Source of the DNA: Crotophaga sulcirostris
Lineage: Eukaryota; Chordata; Aves; Cuculiformes; Crotophagidae
Length of the DNA: 64,000 nt
Direction of reading: 5' to 3'
Assembly (NCBI GenBank): GCA_013397455.1
Contig: VYZB01000274.1
Coordinates: 1-64,000 of the forward strand
The translations under genes and the position numbers were made by a program. The notes beneath the pieces were generated by a model, which did not search any database, was not told where the DNA came from, and saw nothing but the letters and a program-made list of their open reading frames with translations. How positions within the stretch are numbered: the first letter of the stretch is position 1; the number at the start of each line of letters is the position of its first letter. Shown here in pieces: positions 24,559-35,094 of the stretch.

Positions 24559-25304
24559 CCTTCCTTCTATTTTCTCCTTATTCTGCAGGAGAGGGCTGAG
24601 TAAGTGAGTGTCTATGTGGATGTTCAGTCGCTATCTAGGTTCAATCCATAACATCTGGAAGATTCAGAATTCAGACTATGCATTGCTGAGGAATCATCGG
24701 GTCCTAAGGGAACGAAATCCCACTGAACCATCTCAGAAAGGCTCACAATTAATATTTTTGCTGGGCTGCCCTTTAAAGCATTCAGATGTATTGGTACTTG
24801 CAGGTCAGTGGAATACATGCCTCTGGATTTTTCAGGTCATTTTTTCCCTCTAATCTTTCTGGTCGACAAGATATTAATCTCAAAACCTGGTCTTTTGTAA
24901 AGAGTCCTGGCACTGTCAGGAGGACAGAGGAGCACTGAAAGAGCAGTGTTTTCAGGGGAAAACAAAAATAAGCCTGGGAAAGAAATGTAGCCTGTGATTA
25001 GTTTATGCAGCTATTCCAGACAGTCAAGCCACCTGCAATGTCAAAAATGCTCTTGGAAGACCCGTGGGAGGGACATGGGTGTGCAGGGAACTGGACAGTT
25101 TTGCCCTCACTTGGAAAAAAGAATGTCATCTGTCTAGAGGAAATACTTTCTTAGGGGTCCTTTACTATTATTAACCTTGGCGCTTCTCTTACAGAGTTTA
25201 TAATTTCACAGTACAGAACAAAACAAAAGCCTTATAATGCATGGTGTGACACACCTTGCTTAAGAAATGAGACATGACATGAGCAATAAATTTTTGTGAG
25301 ATTA

Positions 25305-25330
25305 TTAGCACACCATGCATGGTGTGATAA
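25305..25330. repeat. Near-perfect 26-bp palindrome
   Basis: The core CACACCATGCATGGTGTG (25309-25326) is a perfect 18-bp palindrome. It extends to TTA...TAA with one mismatched pair. Its right half (ATGCATGGTGTGA) also occurs in direct orientation at 25237-25249, so the interval 25236-25330 holds both direct and inverted copies of a 12-13 bp unit. Confidence 0.85.
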
Positions 25331-25639
25331 CGTGAAAAGCAGAAGGTCAAAAGTGGAGTTAATTTAATCACCCAGAAAGTATCCTAATTAATTCTGAAGT
25401 GTTTTTCCTGGTCTGTCTCATATTGCTGTGAAGCAGAATGGTTTTAGGCAAATATAGTTCAATCTGAGCATTTACAGGGCGTTAAGAGTGCTACACCTTA
25501 CCTCTCCAGCTGCCAGTGAGCATTTATTACCGCACTCCTAAGATAAGCCACAGCTTATGTTACAAACACAACTCACCCCACGAAAAGTTCACATTCTTAC
25601 AGACAAGGTTATGTATATATATTTTTTTTTTGGCTACCT

Positions 25640-25880
25640 GGTTTTGTAATATTAAATAGATATGATTCTGACAGGTGGCTGAGGGATACCCTCCTGTCAA
25701 GTTATTTTCTAAACTTCCCCTCAGAGAGGAGCCTAGGTGTGGCTGGACCTGTCTTTATTCTCAGACCTGGTTGAAGGTTTATTACTAAAGGATTACGTGA
25801 TATAAGTAGAGTTACCAGCCACCAGTCAGAATTACAATAAACAGTAGGTAATTCATCCTAAGTGACAGATAAATAGAAGT
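25640..25880 (+). mobile_element. Possible LTR-like fragment (TATA plus poly(A) signal)
   Basis: A TATAAG box (25801-25806) is followed 30 bases later by AATAAA (25836-25841). This layout resembles the probable LTR at the start of the window. The upstream 150 bp contains a small inverted repeat (GACAGG...CCTGTC). I do not recognise the family. The alternative is chance. Confidence 0.25.
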
Positions 25881-27899
25881 TTGGTGTTGCCATTGATAAA
25901 CTCTCTTGCTGCATTAGTGCTAGAAGATTATAACCAGTCAACAATGTTCATATGTATATATATATATGAAGTAATGATTGAAAATTGACTTAGTAGTTAT
26001 TTTCCCAGGGAACATCTGACAAAGTCAGAGGCATGCAATTCTTACCCAAAAGGTGTACCTTCTTGGGGAGGGAAGAGAGATCCAGGCCCATCAACCTGTC
26101 CAACAGGTAAGGTGATCATTTTCCTCCCCCACAAAAGGATTTTCAGGTGCCAATTTTATACCTTTTGAAAATACTTTGGTGCCTTTTGGTGAGGTGGGAC
26201 TAAGTCAATTAGTTTGTGTTGATTGGCTCTTGGCAATGCAGCTTGTGCTGTCAGAAGTGGGGATGGTTTGCCACACCCTTAGGGCGAGAAGCTCAGTATG
26301 TGCATTCAGGAGTGCTTCTATTCTTAATTGAAATAACATCAGGCTGGACGGGCTCCATCTCAGCCCAAGTGTCACTCAACTGATTTGAGAGACCACCACC
26401 CAATCCATTTGTCTTGCAAGAGAAGGTTGTTCATTATTCAAGTAGAGTTGTTCCCATTTGCAAAGTTCAGTATTTACCCTCCACAAGGCCTAATAAGTCC
26501 ATTATGCCACAGTTTTCCTTCCTTTACCAGCGTAAAATATCCCAAAGTAGCCCCTTTGGTGCTAGATCTAAAATCTCTTTGATGTAGCTTCATATAGGAG
26601 AAAAAAACATTAAATTATTTATCCAACAGACTGTATAACTTACAGTTAGTCATATGAACACAATAATCTATATTTTTGAGGAATTAATTCAGCATTTAGC
26701 TGGAGCATCTAATACAATATGCCAACAAAAATATATACACATCTTTCTATGTCAGTATTACACCTCAACACATGCTATGACCATTTGGACCTCCACTGCA
26801 GCATCAGCCTAGCACACAATTCTGTTCTTAATTACAGAAGAGGAATCTCTACTTTCTGGCAAGAACTAAGAGTGGCATGAAATAAGAATGTGAAAGTACA
26901 GACAGATTCATTCCTGTAGACAGCAGTGGAGCTTGGGCACTAGTTTGGCAGAATGCATCGCAATTTTAAATGTATGAGTAACAAATTTGTGATTATCTTA
27001 AGATTTGATACTTCGTCTCCATGTATTCATCCAAACCAAATACATAATTCCTCTGATAGCTATTTATGGTACCGTTATATACAGAAACTTAGGGTCTAGA
27101 CATGTTTGGACCAACTATGTAAAACGAAGCAGTGCAAGAAATTTCAATTTCTTGCATTTAAAAAGGTTGTTTTACATGTCATCTAAATATGCATTTTGAA
27201 GCTTTTTAAAATCTGTTTAGTCCTATTCAAGAAGGGCAAGATGACAGAAAATTTTCTACCAAACAGAGAATGTAATGTTCTCTGATGAAATCTATTTGCC
27301 AAAAGCAAAAGACTTGAACCTTCAAAACTCTTCCTTTGCCCAAAGGATAGATCCAATCAAAGCAGGTTTTGCACAAGCAAACCTAACTCATAGATGTAGT
27401 CCAAAGCATGTCTCATGATAGCAGGATGCATGTAAGTCTTGAAGAATGCAAAGGCTCCTCTGTTCAAAGCCATCCAGAGCACCTTTCACTTCTTCGGAGA
27501 TGATCAGTGCGCAAGGACAGTGTAATACAACTACTAATTAATTTACTGTAAAACTCTTAGAGAAAAAACACCTCATTGACAATTCATTAAATTTGGCAGT
27601 CTGATGTGTCAAAATAGAAGCTGGCTGTCCCTCCTCCTTGCAAGCTGAAAATTATTGTATACTCTCTGCATCCTTTGTGGTTGCAAATGAATGATATATG
27701 TCCAAATGGTGCACTTCTCTTGGTGAAAATTGCCAGGTAATGCCTGCAGTTTAACATGCCTTTTTTTCTTGTCACTGTTCAGTGACTGCACTTCACTCAC
27801 AACTTGACTCTTATGCTACTCATTTAAATACCACACAGTGTAAATTCCTAATGTAGTTTTGAGCAGGAAAAAGAAAATGAGGTTGATAAGCAAAGAAAC

Positions 27900-27923
27900 G
27901 AGAGCATTCCCGGGAATGCTCTC
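27900..27923. repeat. Perfect 24-bp palindrome
   Basis: The two halves GAGAGCATTCCC and GGGAATGCTCTC are exact reverse complements with no spacer. The centre TTCCCGGGAA fits a STAT-type TTC-N4-GAA site, and CATTCC/GGAATG are TEAD-like half-sites. A binding role is inference only. Confidence 0.9.
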
Positions 27924-29584
27924 CTGTTTTCCTATTCTGTCTGTCTATGTCATTGCAAGCGCTTCCCATTTCTGAAACACCAAGGTTCCTTCTGATGGCT
28001 CCAAAGAAGAAGATTAGAAAAAACCTTGAAACTATCATCTCTCCCTGGACTTGGGTAGGGAGTAGATATTTGGCTGTGGGCCATGTTGGCAATGTTCGGT
28101 TATAGTCCTTTCAAATCTCAGCACAGGAACTATTTCCCTAAAAGCTTATGTGCCTGCACAAACTGTCCTGGTCAAGTGGTATTCTCCTAGTAACCTCTTT
28201 TCCCTGGCATGTACTCCTGACATAATGAACTACCTGTCCTGAGGCGCTGAGGGGACCTGGATACCTTTGCAATCTGCAGGGAAGTCAGGAAGACAGCAGG
28301 AGGTACTTTGGATCCAATCACAAGAAAGAAATTTTGCAAGTTGCCATTTTCAAACTCTATGCTAAAAATTCGCGAGGATCCACCAGACAAGGTATTTCAG
28401 AGATTTTCACTGAAGCCCAGGAAACAAAAGCTAATCTTCTGAAATGCCAGAACTGTGCATGAATACTTCCTCCTCTAACAGAATTACTTATTCCGGGAAC
28501 CACATGGTAAGGCATGAAAAAGTTTTGACAGTTTATTCATCAGTTCAACTTACAAAACAAAATAATGTTTCACAAAAAGACAACACTCATTTATCTTAGA
28601 ATCTGTTTTTCACTCACTCTATCAGGTTAAACAAATCCACTTTATTCCCACTTATTAGCAACCAGACACCTGAAATTCTGTCAGAATGTTTAGAAGTCCA
28701 AATATTAAGACACACTGTTCACTACTGAGAAAAAAAAGCGTGTTACATTTATGACAGGATCTTAGAAATTTAATAACCACTAAAACCACATTACAGAGAG
28801 GTGTAAGCAAGAGGCAAAACACAGCATGCAGCTCAGGGCATGAAAAAAACCCCAAACACAAAAGTGTGTTTAGAGCTGTGAAATTTAAAAATGATTCAAT
28901 ATGTGTATTTCACACTCAAGCTGTGGCATTCACGTGCTAATGGGAATTGCCAGACCTTGATGACAAACATCAGTCCTTCTTAAGAAAAAATAAAGCAAGT
29001 TCGTAATTGTTTTATGAGGATTTGTTTGACTTTCAAGAAATTATTTTCAAGCATTTGTTGTTCCTCGAGGCCATGAACAACTGGAAAGCAGACAAACCAC
29101 CACCATCCAGTGCTGTGGGGACAGGCAGGTCCTTCAGGCACCTTCAGTCCAGCCATCATGCAATGAAACTGTCCTTACCACCAAAGCTGCATTTCATCAC
29201 AGACTTTCTGCAGAGCAGGGGTGTTTGCTTATCAGCCACAACCTGAGCTCATGATACACACACAAAACTCCCTTAGCTGGCAGGGAAACTTCCTGAAAAG
29301 GATGGGGGATGTGACCATCCCAGGACTAATGGCCACCAGTCCACAAAATGGAGATCTCAGGTAAGGGTCCAGCATCCACAGTCACACATGTGTGGTGTTA
29401 ATTGTCCCTCCAGCATAACCTGTGAAAGAAGGACAAACAGATGTTTAAGATATACCACAAATGTGAAATAGCTGACAGGAACCATGACAGTACCACAGTA
29501 TTACAAGGTTGGAAAGGACCTTCGAGATCATCGAGTCCAATCTATAACCCAACACTAACACTAACTCCAACACCAACCCATCAA

Positions 29585-31750
29585 CTAAACCATGGCACTA
29601 AGTGCCTCATCCAATCTCCTCTTAAACAACTCCAGGAACAGTGACTCCACCACCTCCCTCGGCAGAGCATTCCAATGGCCAATCACCCTTTCAGTCAAGA
29701 ATTTTTTCCTAATATCAAGCCTAAACCTCCCCTGACAAAGCTTAAGACTATGTCCTTTTGTCCTGTCACTGGTTGCCTGGGAGAAGAGACCAACAATCTC
29801 CTTTTAGGTAGTTGTAGAGAGCAATAAGGTCTCCCCTGAGCCTCCTCTTCTCCAGGCTAAACAACCCCAGCTCCCTCAGTCGCTCCTCGTAGGGCTTGTG
29901 CTCCAGCCCTTTCACCATCTTCGCTGCTCTCCTCTGGACACACTCCAGTATCTTGACATCCTTCTCAAACTGAGGGGCCCAGAACTGCACACAGTGCTGA
30001 AGTCCAGGTACACTACATCCACAGTCTTCCTCTCATCCACCAGGCGAGTCACACAGTCATAAAAGGAGATCATGTTGGTCAAGCAGGACCTACCCCTCCT
30101 AAACCCATGCTGGCTGGGCCTGATCTCTCAGATATTCTACAGATGCCACATGATTGCAACCAGGATTATCTGTTCCATAATTTTACCTGGACCTGAGGTC
30201 AGGCTGACAGGTCTGTAATTACCCAGGTCGTCTCTACAGCCCTTCTTGTGGATGGGCGTTACACTGGCCAACTTCCAGTCATTCAGGACCTCTCCAGTGA
30301 GCCAGGACTGTTGAAAAATGATGGAGAGCGGCTTAGCAAGCTCATCTGTCAGCTCTCTCATCACCCTAGGATGGATCCCATCTGGTCCCATGGACTTATG
30401 AGGATCCAAGTGGCTCAGCAGGTCTCTAACTTCTTCTTCCCGGATTACAGAGGGGCTATATTGCATCCTGACCCCATCCACCACTTCAGAAGACCAGTTG
30501 TCCAGTGAACAATCTGCCTTACTATTGAAAATGGAGGCAAAGAAGGCATTAAGTACCTCAGCCTTTTCCTCATCTTTAGTTACTATATTTCCCTCCACAT
30601 CCAATAAGGAGTGGAGGTCGTTGCTGCCCTTCTTTCTGCCACTAATATATTTATAAAAACACTTCTATTGCCCTTAACAGATGAGGCCAATTTGAGCTCC
30701 AGTTGGGCTTTTGCCTCCCTAATTTTCTTCCTACATGACTTAACAATATCTTTGAACATAACCTGATTTACCTCCCCTTCTTTCCAAAGGCGATACACCC
30801 TCTTTTTCTTACTTAGCTCCTTCAGAAGCTCCTTACCCATCCAGGCCGGCTATCTGCCCCTACAACTCATCTTGCGGCACATCAGGACATTTCATTCTTG
30901 AAGTACATCCAGCCTTCCTGGACCCCCTCACTTTTAAGAACTATTTCCCAAGGCACTCTCCTGACTAGTTCCTTAAATAATCCAAAATCTGCTCGCTGAA
31001 AGTCCAGCGTGGATGTCTTGTTCCTGCCTTTCCTTGTTTCATTGTTTACAGAAAACTCTTATCTTGTGGTCACTACACCCCAGACAGCCTCCAACCACAA
31101 CATCACCCACCAGCCCTTCTCTATTTGTAAACAGCAGGTCAAGGAGAACCTCACCCCTGGTAGGTTCACTCATCAGCTGTGACAGAAAGCAGTCCTCAAT
31201 ACACTCTAAGAATCTTCTGGACTGCCTCCTCTCAGCTGTGTTACGTTCCCAGCAGATATATCTGGAAGATTAAAGTCTCCTATGAGAACAAGGGCAGCCA
31301 ATCTTGAGGCAGCCTCCAGCTGCTTAAACAACAGTAGATCCATCTCCTTCTCCTGGTCAGGTGGTCTACAATATACTCCAACCAAGATTTCAGTCTTGAT
31401 TGCCCCTCTGACTCTTACCCACAGGCATTCAATCTAGTCATCACCAATCTCAACTTCTATGGTGTCAAGAGCTTCCTTAGTATACACAGCCACCCCTGCA
31501 CCCCTCCTCTCACTCCTGTCTCTCCTGAAGAGTTTGTAGCCTTCCACAGTAGCACTCCAGTTATAAGAGTCATTCCACCACGATAGCGATTATATCATAG
31601 CTCTCGTTAAGGACTTCCAGCTCCTCTTCTTTGTTCCCCATACTGCATGCATTAGTGTACGTGCACTTCTGTTGGGTTACTGATTCCACCGTTGGTAATG
31701 ACTGACCTTCTACAGCCACATCTCCATTGAGCCTGGTTACACCCCCTTCA
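29585..31750 (-). pseudogene. CR1 ORF2 remnant (endonuclease and reverse transcriptase), disrupted
   Basis: In coding order, the apurinic-type endonuclease region (about 31700-30850) shows NACSMGNKEEELEVL, LWVRVRG, VGVYCRPPDQE and LIGDFN, but with frameshifts and in-frame stops. The next frame (30840-30583) carries the linker with KELSKKKRVYRLWK. After a frameshift, 30604-30137 carries the RT N-terminal half (LNAFFASIFNSK, MGPDGIHPRVM, DWKLASVTPIHKKG, NYRPVSLTS). At YLDFS (about 30009) the sequence jumps to the region encoding [12 protein letters not shown] (29990-29766), then to the C-terminus and stop at 29585. The FADD catalytic block is deleted, so this copy cannot encode active RT. Confidence 0.9.
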
Positions 31751-31753
31751 GGC

Positions 31754-33082
31754 CTAGTTTAAAGCTCTCTCTATGACCCCTGCCAGCTCCTGGGCTAGAA
31801 TCCTTTTACCCTTTTTAGTTAGATGGGACCCATGTGGGTCTAGCAAGCCAGGTGCAGCAAAGGTTTCCCCATCATCATAGAAACCAAAATTCCTTTGTCG
31901 GCACCAGCCCTTAAGCCATTTGTTAATAGCATGGATTCTCTTGTTCCTTTCAGTATACATCCCTGACACCAAAGGAACCGAGCGGAATGCCACCTGTGCT
32001 CCTACCCCATCCATTAATCGACCTAGATCCTTAGACTCCTTTTTAATTACCCTGGAGCCCCTCTTACCAAGTTCATCGCTGCCAGCCTGGACAACCAACA
32101 AGGGATAATAATCTAAGGGTCGAATTAGATCTGGGAATCTCTTAGTGATATCCCATACCTGGGCTTGAGGAAGGCAGCAGACTTCCCTATGGGATGGATC
32201 TGGCCTACATATAGGACCTTCTGTGCCTTTCAGAAGGGAGTCACCTACTACAACTACCCTCCTTTTCTTTTTTGTACTAGTGGTTCTGATTCGTCTGACA
32301 GATGGAGCGAAGTTGAGAGGCTCCCTAGATGTGTTTTCTCCATCACTAACTTCAATCTGAGCCTCAAGTTCCAGGACCCCAAACTTGTTCTGTAAGGGTA
32401 ACTGGAAAGGTGGCATCTGGAAGGGAGTCAGAGGACGGGAGAGAAATCTATTACCTCCATGACAGCAAAGCTGCTCCCATTCCTCCTCACCAACCAGGTC
32501 GCTCCCCTCATCCTGTTGAGGAGGAACACACGGCTCCTCTGCAACCTGGGGAGGAATGCTGTGAGCAGAGAAGGTGCGACTCCACCAGTCTGTCTCCCTT
32601 TCACTCTCATAGATACTCCTCTCCACCTGATCCTTAAGGTCTGCAACCTTAAGAAGCAGATCATAAACCTGTTCACACCTCCTGCAGCTGTTTTTTGGAT
32701 TGTCCTTGGGAACCACGGACAGGCTGAGGCATTCCCTGCAGCCCACGTTCTGGGCAGCTGCACCCCTCAGCAGCAGCACCGTTTGGACAGATACACTCCT
32801 GGCAGCAGTGGTTTTGGCTCGCCTGGTCACCACTGTTGGTAAGGGGAGTGGGAAAAGCCGACCACACCTCCCAGAAGCGCGCCTCCTCACCCTCCCTGCG
32901 GCCCTGTCTGCCCGCCCAGGCTCGCTGCCGCTCTCCGGAACATCCGCGCGCCCCAGGAGACATTGAAATCTCCCGCGGCTGCTGCCGGGACCGCCCCTAC
33001 CACGGGGGCCGCCCGGGTTCCAGAGAGGCGCCTGCCCGGGCCTCTCCTGAGCTTTCCCGCTCTCGGCGGATTCCCTGCCCAC
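31754..33082 (-). pseudogene. CR1 ORF1 frame (zinc-knuckle-like and SGNH/esterase-like domain)
   Basis: This open frame has 442 codons and no internal stop. Around residues 110-145 it has paired cysteines (CREC, CRRC) like the zinc-knuckle-like region of CR1 ORF1, followed by an acidic linker. Residues about 275-442 form the esterase-like SGNH domain: VVVVGDSLLKGTE (block I serine), a block III like AGSDE, and HGSHLTKKGKRIL near the C-terminus. The ORF1 product is thought to bind RNA in the retrotransposition particle. The frame begins with GTG after an in-frame TAA near 33140. The first in-frame ATG is only at the PFQM residues, so the original start appears lost. The Asn of block III and the Asp two residues before the usual catalytic His are replaced. 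Confidence 0.85.
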
Positions 33083-33390
33083 CTGGATCGAGCACCGGGC
33101 TGCAGAATTGACCGCTCTTGCTGCCGATCCTCGCCGACAGTGTTACGTTGCCAATGGCAGTGGCTTGTGTGGGGAGCTGTCTGCGAGCCACACAGTGTGG
33201 TGTTTCTGTGCGGCTCTCAGGTCGTCTCTTTTGCCAGGGCCTTCACCATTTCAGATGGGAGATGGCGGCTGCAGCGGGACTCATCACTTCAGAAATCTCT
33301 TGGCCAAAGTGGGCGCTTCAGGCTGATCCATGCTGGAAATGCAGCTCAGCCTGCCTTCATCGAACTGGGAGGTAATGCTGCGCGCAACTC
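33083..33390 (-). promoter_or_regulatory. CpG-rich CR1 5' UTR / internal promoter region
   Basis: Sequence from about 32830 to 33390 is much richer in G+C and CpG than the rest of the window. It lies immediately upstream of the ORF1 frame on the minus strand. In LINEs this position holds the internal promoter. Promoter activity is inferred from position and composition only. Confidence 0.5.
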
Positions 33391-34443
33391 CTAGAAAATG
33401 GGGGAGGGGGAAGAGGTGTTTCTGGGGAAATAAACCAGATTACTCCAGAAATATCAGTAAATATGTAAACCACTTGAAAGTTATTGTGGTAGAACTCTAC
33501 AGAATAACACTAGATGTTTAAAAGCCATGTAAAAATAGGTCCCAGAATGAGCCACACTTTCCGGCCTTATCCTTGGTTATCATTCCTTCAGCTAAATATA
33601 TAGAATTGAGTATACACAAGAGGGCAACTGTTTGAAGAAGACTGGGGTTATGCAGAGTATCTTTGATCTGGCATGAAATAACAGAAAAACAATCTACCTG
33701 GGAAAGATCTGCATCAGATGAGCTGACATCTAAAGAGCACTGAGGCCACATAAATAGATTTTTTTATGGTCTATGAAGTGCTACAACCACAGTCAAGGGG
33801 AAGAGCAGGTTCTTCTCCCACCTGAAAAAGTATTATCTTTTCTGTTTCAGATAGCAGCAGTGGTGAGAAAGGTTGGAAAAATGAGACAGTTTGGATGCCT
33901 TCCCAAGCCTGTGATCTCAGTGAGGTTTCTCCAAAGCTGTCTGTCTGATTTCTTGGCATCAGAGATGCGCTGCTTCCTAAAATGGACTGGGAAGGAGGAT
34001 TGTGCCCCTGCACTCTGGAAGGACTGTCTCCTGCCTTTCTCTGCTCAGGACACACTCTGGCCTCTGACACTAGCCAGAGTACATTAAACCAGCAGCTTCT
34101 CTTGAAAAGGAAGAATTTTCCTTTCTCTCATGATTCCCAAAGTCTTTTGTTCCTCCTAAACATAACACCCAGTCCAATTTAAGGAATTCTCCAAGCAACT
34201 TTATAGTCCTGCTCTTTCTCAGAAGACTCAGAATCCTCAGACATGAAATACTAAAAATGTCACAAAAACAGAGCAGTGTCTTCAAATGTGCTAAGCCAGA
34301 TTCTCAAGTAGCAGAAACTTTGCTACTCTCAGGTAGCAGGTACAACTCTCCCCAAATCCTTGAGACTAAGACAGTTTATATTAGGTAGAACATGAATTAC
34401 CACCCAGGGCTCCTGGTCCCACCTCTCCCTCCTCAGCTGGGGA
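33391..34443. other. Unassigned DNA between CR1 and the RING-gene locus
   Basis: No coding exon or repeat was recognised. If the 5' exon copy at 34444-34562 once belonged to a full gene copy, its coding exon would be expected here on the minus strand (about 33.2-34.3 kb). No RING-finger sequence is visible there in any frame. Confidence 0.45.
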
Positions 34444-34562
34444 CAGGCTCCTCAAGCCCCATCACCTGCTTGACAGTCACCCTAAGGAGACTTTTCCCTG
34501 CACGGCTTACCCCCACTGCTGCTGCGGGTCCTGTGGTGTCCACCTGCCTGAATCAGGCAGGG
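34444..34562 (-). pseudogene. Diverged copy of the RING gene's 5' exon and splice donor
   Basis: These 119 bases align without gaps to 36305-36423 at about 71% identity by eye, with a constant offset of 1861 bp. The block CACTGCTGCTGCG is fully shared. On the minus strand the splice-donor position is kept as GTAAGC, against GTGAGC in the gene itself. Preserved splice grammar and constant spacing suggest a tandem duplicate of the gene whose remaining part is lost or too decayed to see. Confidence 0.6.
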
Positions 34563-35064
34563 CTGGAGAAACACAGGGGACGGCTCTGGGTCAAGCACTA
34601 AGAGCCACTGATGGCAGCCCTCGAATCATCACCCAGCACCAGGAGAAGCCTGGCTTGACCCTTCACACCTCACCGGCACACTCGGCAGAAGTCCAGGCAC
34701 GAGCCAGACTGAGCAAGGCTCAGCCAGCACCCAAAGACAAGCAAAGGACATGAGGTCACGATCCATTGTTTTTTTCACAAAAGCCTTCTGCAGAAACAGT
34801 GTTAGGAATTATCTGAGTTTTATTCTGCTTGCTCCAGGAATGCCTGGTCAATCTTTCATTCATTAGTCCTCTACAAGCATCACCCTCTTCTGTTGTCGTG
34901 GCTGCAGCAGGACCTCCTGCAGGAGGAGGCACTGCCAACATGGCCCAGGGTTTCCAGGGGCCCTTGGTCGATGCTGTGGCATCTGGGACAGAGAAAGGCA
35001 CCAGTAGAAGAGTGGGAAAGAAGCACACAGAGACTGGGGGAGGGTAATAGGCATTCATTTCCTT
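34563..35064. other. 3' flank of the RING gene
   Basis: Moderately G+C-rich sequence lies between the poly(A) signal of the RING gene and the duplicated 5' exon. It is the equivalent of the intergenic spacer of a tandem unit. The frame at 34756-35073 (minus) lies beyond the poly(A) signal and shows no domain. Confidence 0.4.
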
Positions 35065-35070
35065 TTTATT
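35065..35070 (-). terminator. Poly(A) signal AATAAA of the RING-finger gene
   Basis: A canonical AATAAA lies on the minus strand 25 bases after the stop codon of the RING-finger coding exon. This implies a very short 3' UTR with cleavage expected around 35040-35055. There is no competing hexamer nearby. Confidence 0.8.
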
Positions 35071-35094
35071 CAACTCCTGGCAGGCAGAGCCCTG

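Larger units (their letters stand above)
24559..29489. other. Unassigned DNA with palindromes and a possible LTR-like module
   Basis: No exon was recognised in 4.9 kb. Notable items are an inverted-repeat cluster at 25236-25330, a possible TATA/poly(A) module at about 25640-25880, a short TA microsatellite at 25951-25968 and a perfect 24-bp palindrome at 27900-27923. The remaining frames are short and featureless. Confidence 0.4.
29490..33390 (-). mobile_element. Nearly full-length CR1 retrotransposon (RT core deleted)
   Basis: In minus-strand order it has a CpG-rich 5' region (about 33390-33083), a long ORF1 frame (33082-31754), and an ORF2 with endonuclease (about 31750-30850), linker and RT N-terminal half (30840 to about 30009). 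A deletion junction follows near 29998-30009, then the ORF2 C-terminal region and a tail with ATACTGTG-type octamers ending at 29490. Bird CR1 copies are normally a few hundred bases, so retention of the 5' region and ORF1 is unusual. The 5' border is an estimate from the end of the CpG-rich sequence. Confidence 0.9.

Noticed and set aside
32410..33394. Several plus-strand frames of 75-143 codons in the GC-rich zone
   Set aside because: They are antisense shadows of the CR1 ORF1 and 5' region, where high G+C makes stops rare.
34756..35073. Minus-strand 105-codon frame next to the RING gene as an extra exon
   Set aside because: It lies across and beyond the AATAAA signal, has no domain, and the upstream coding exon already ends in a stop.
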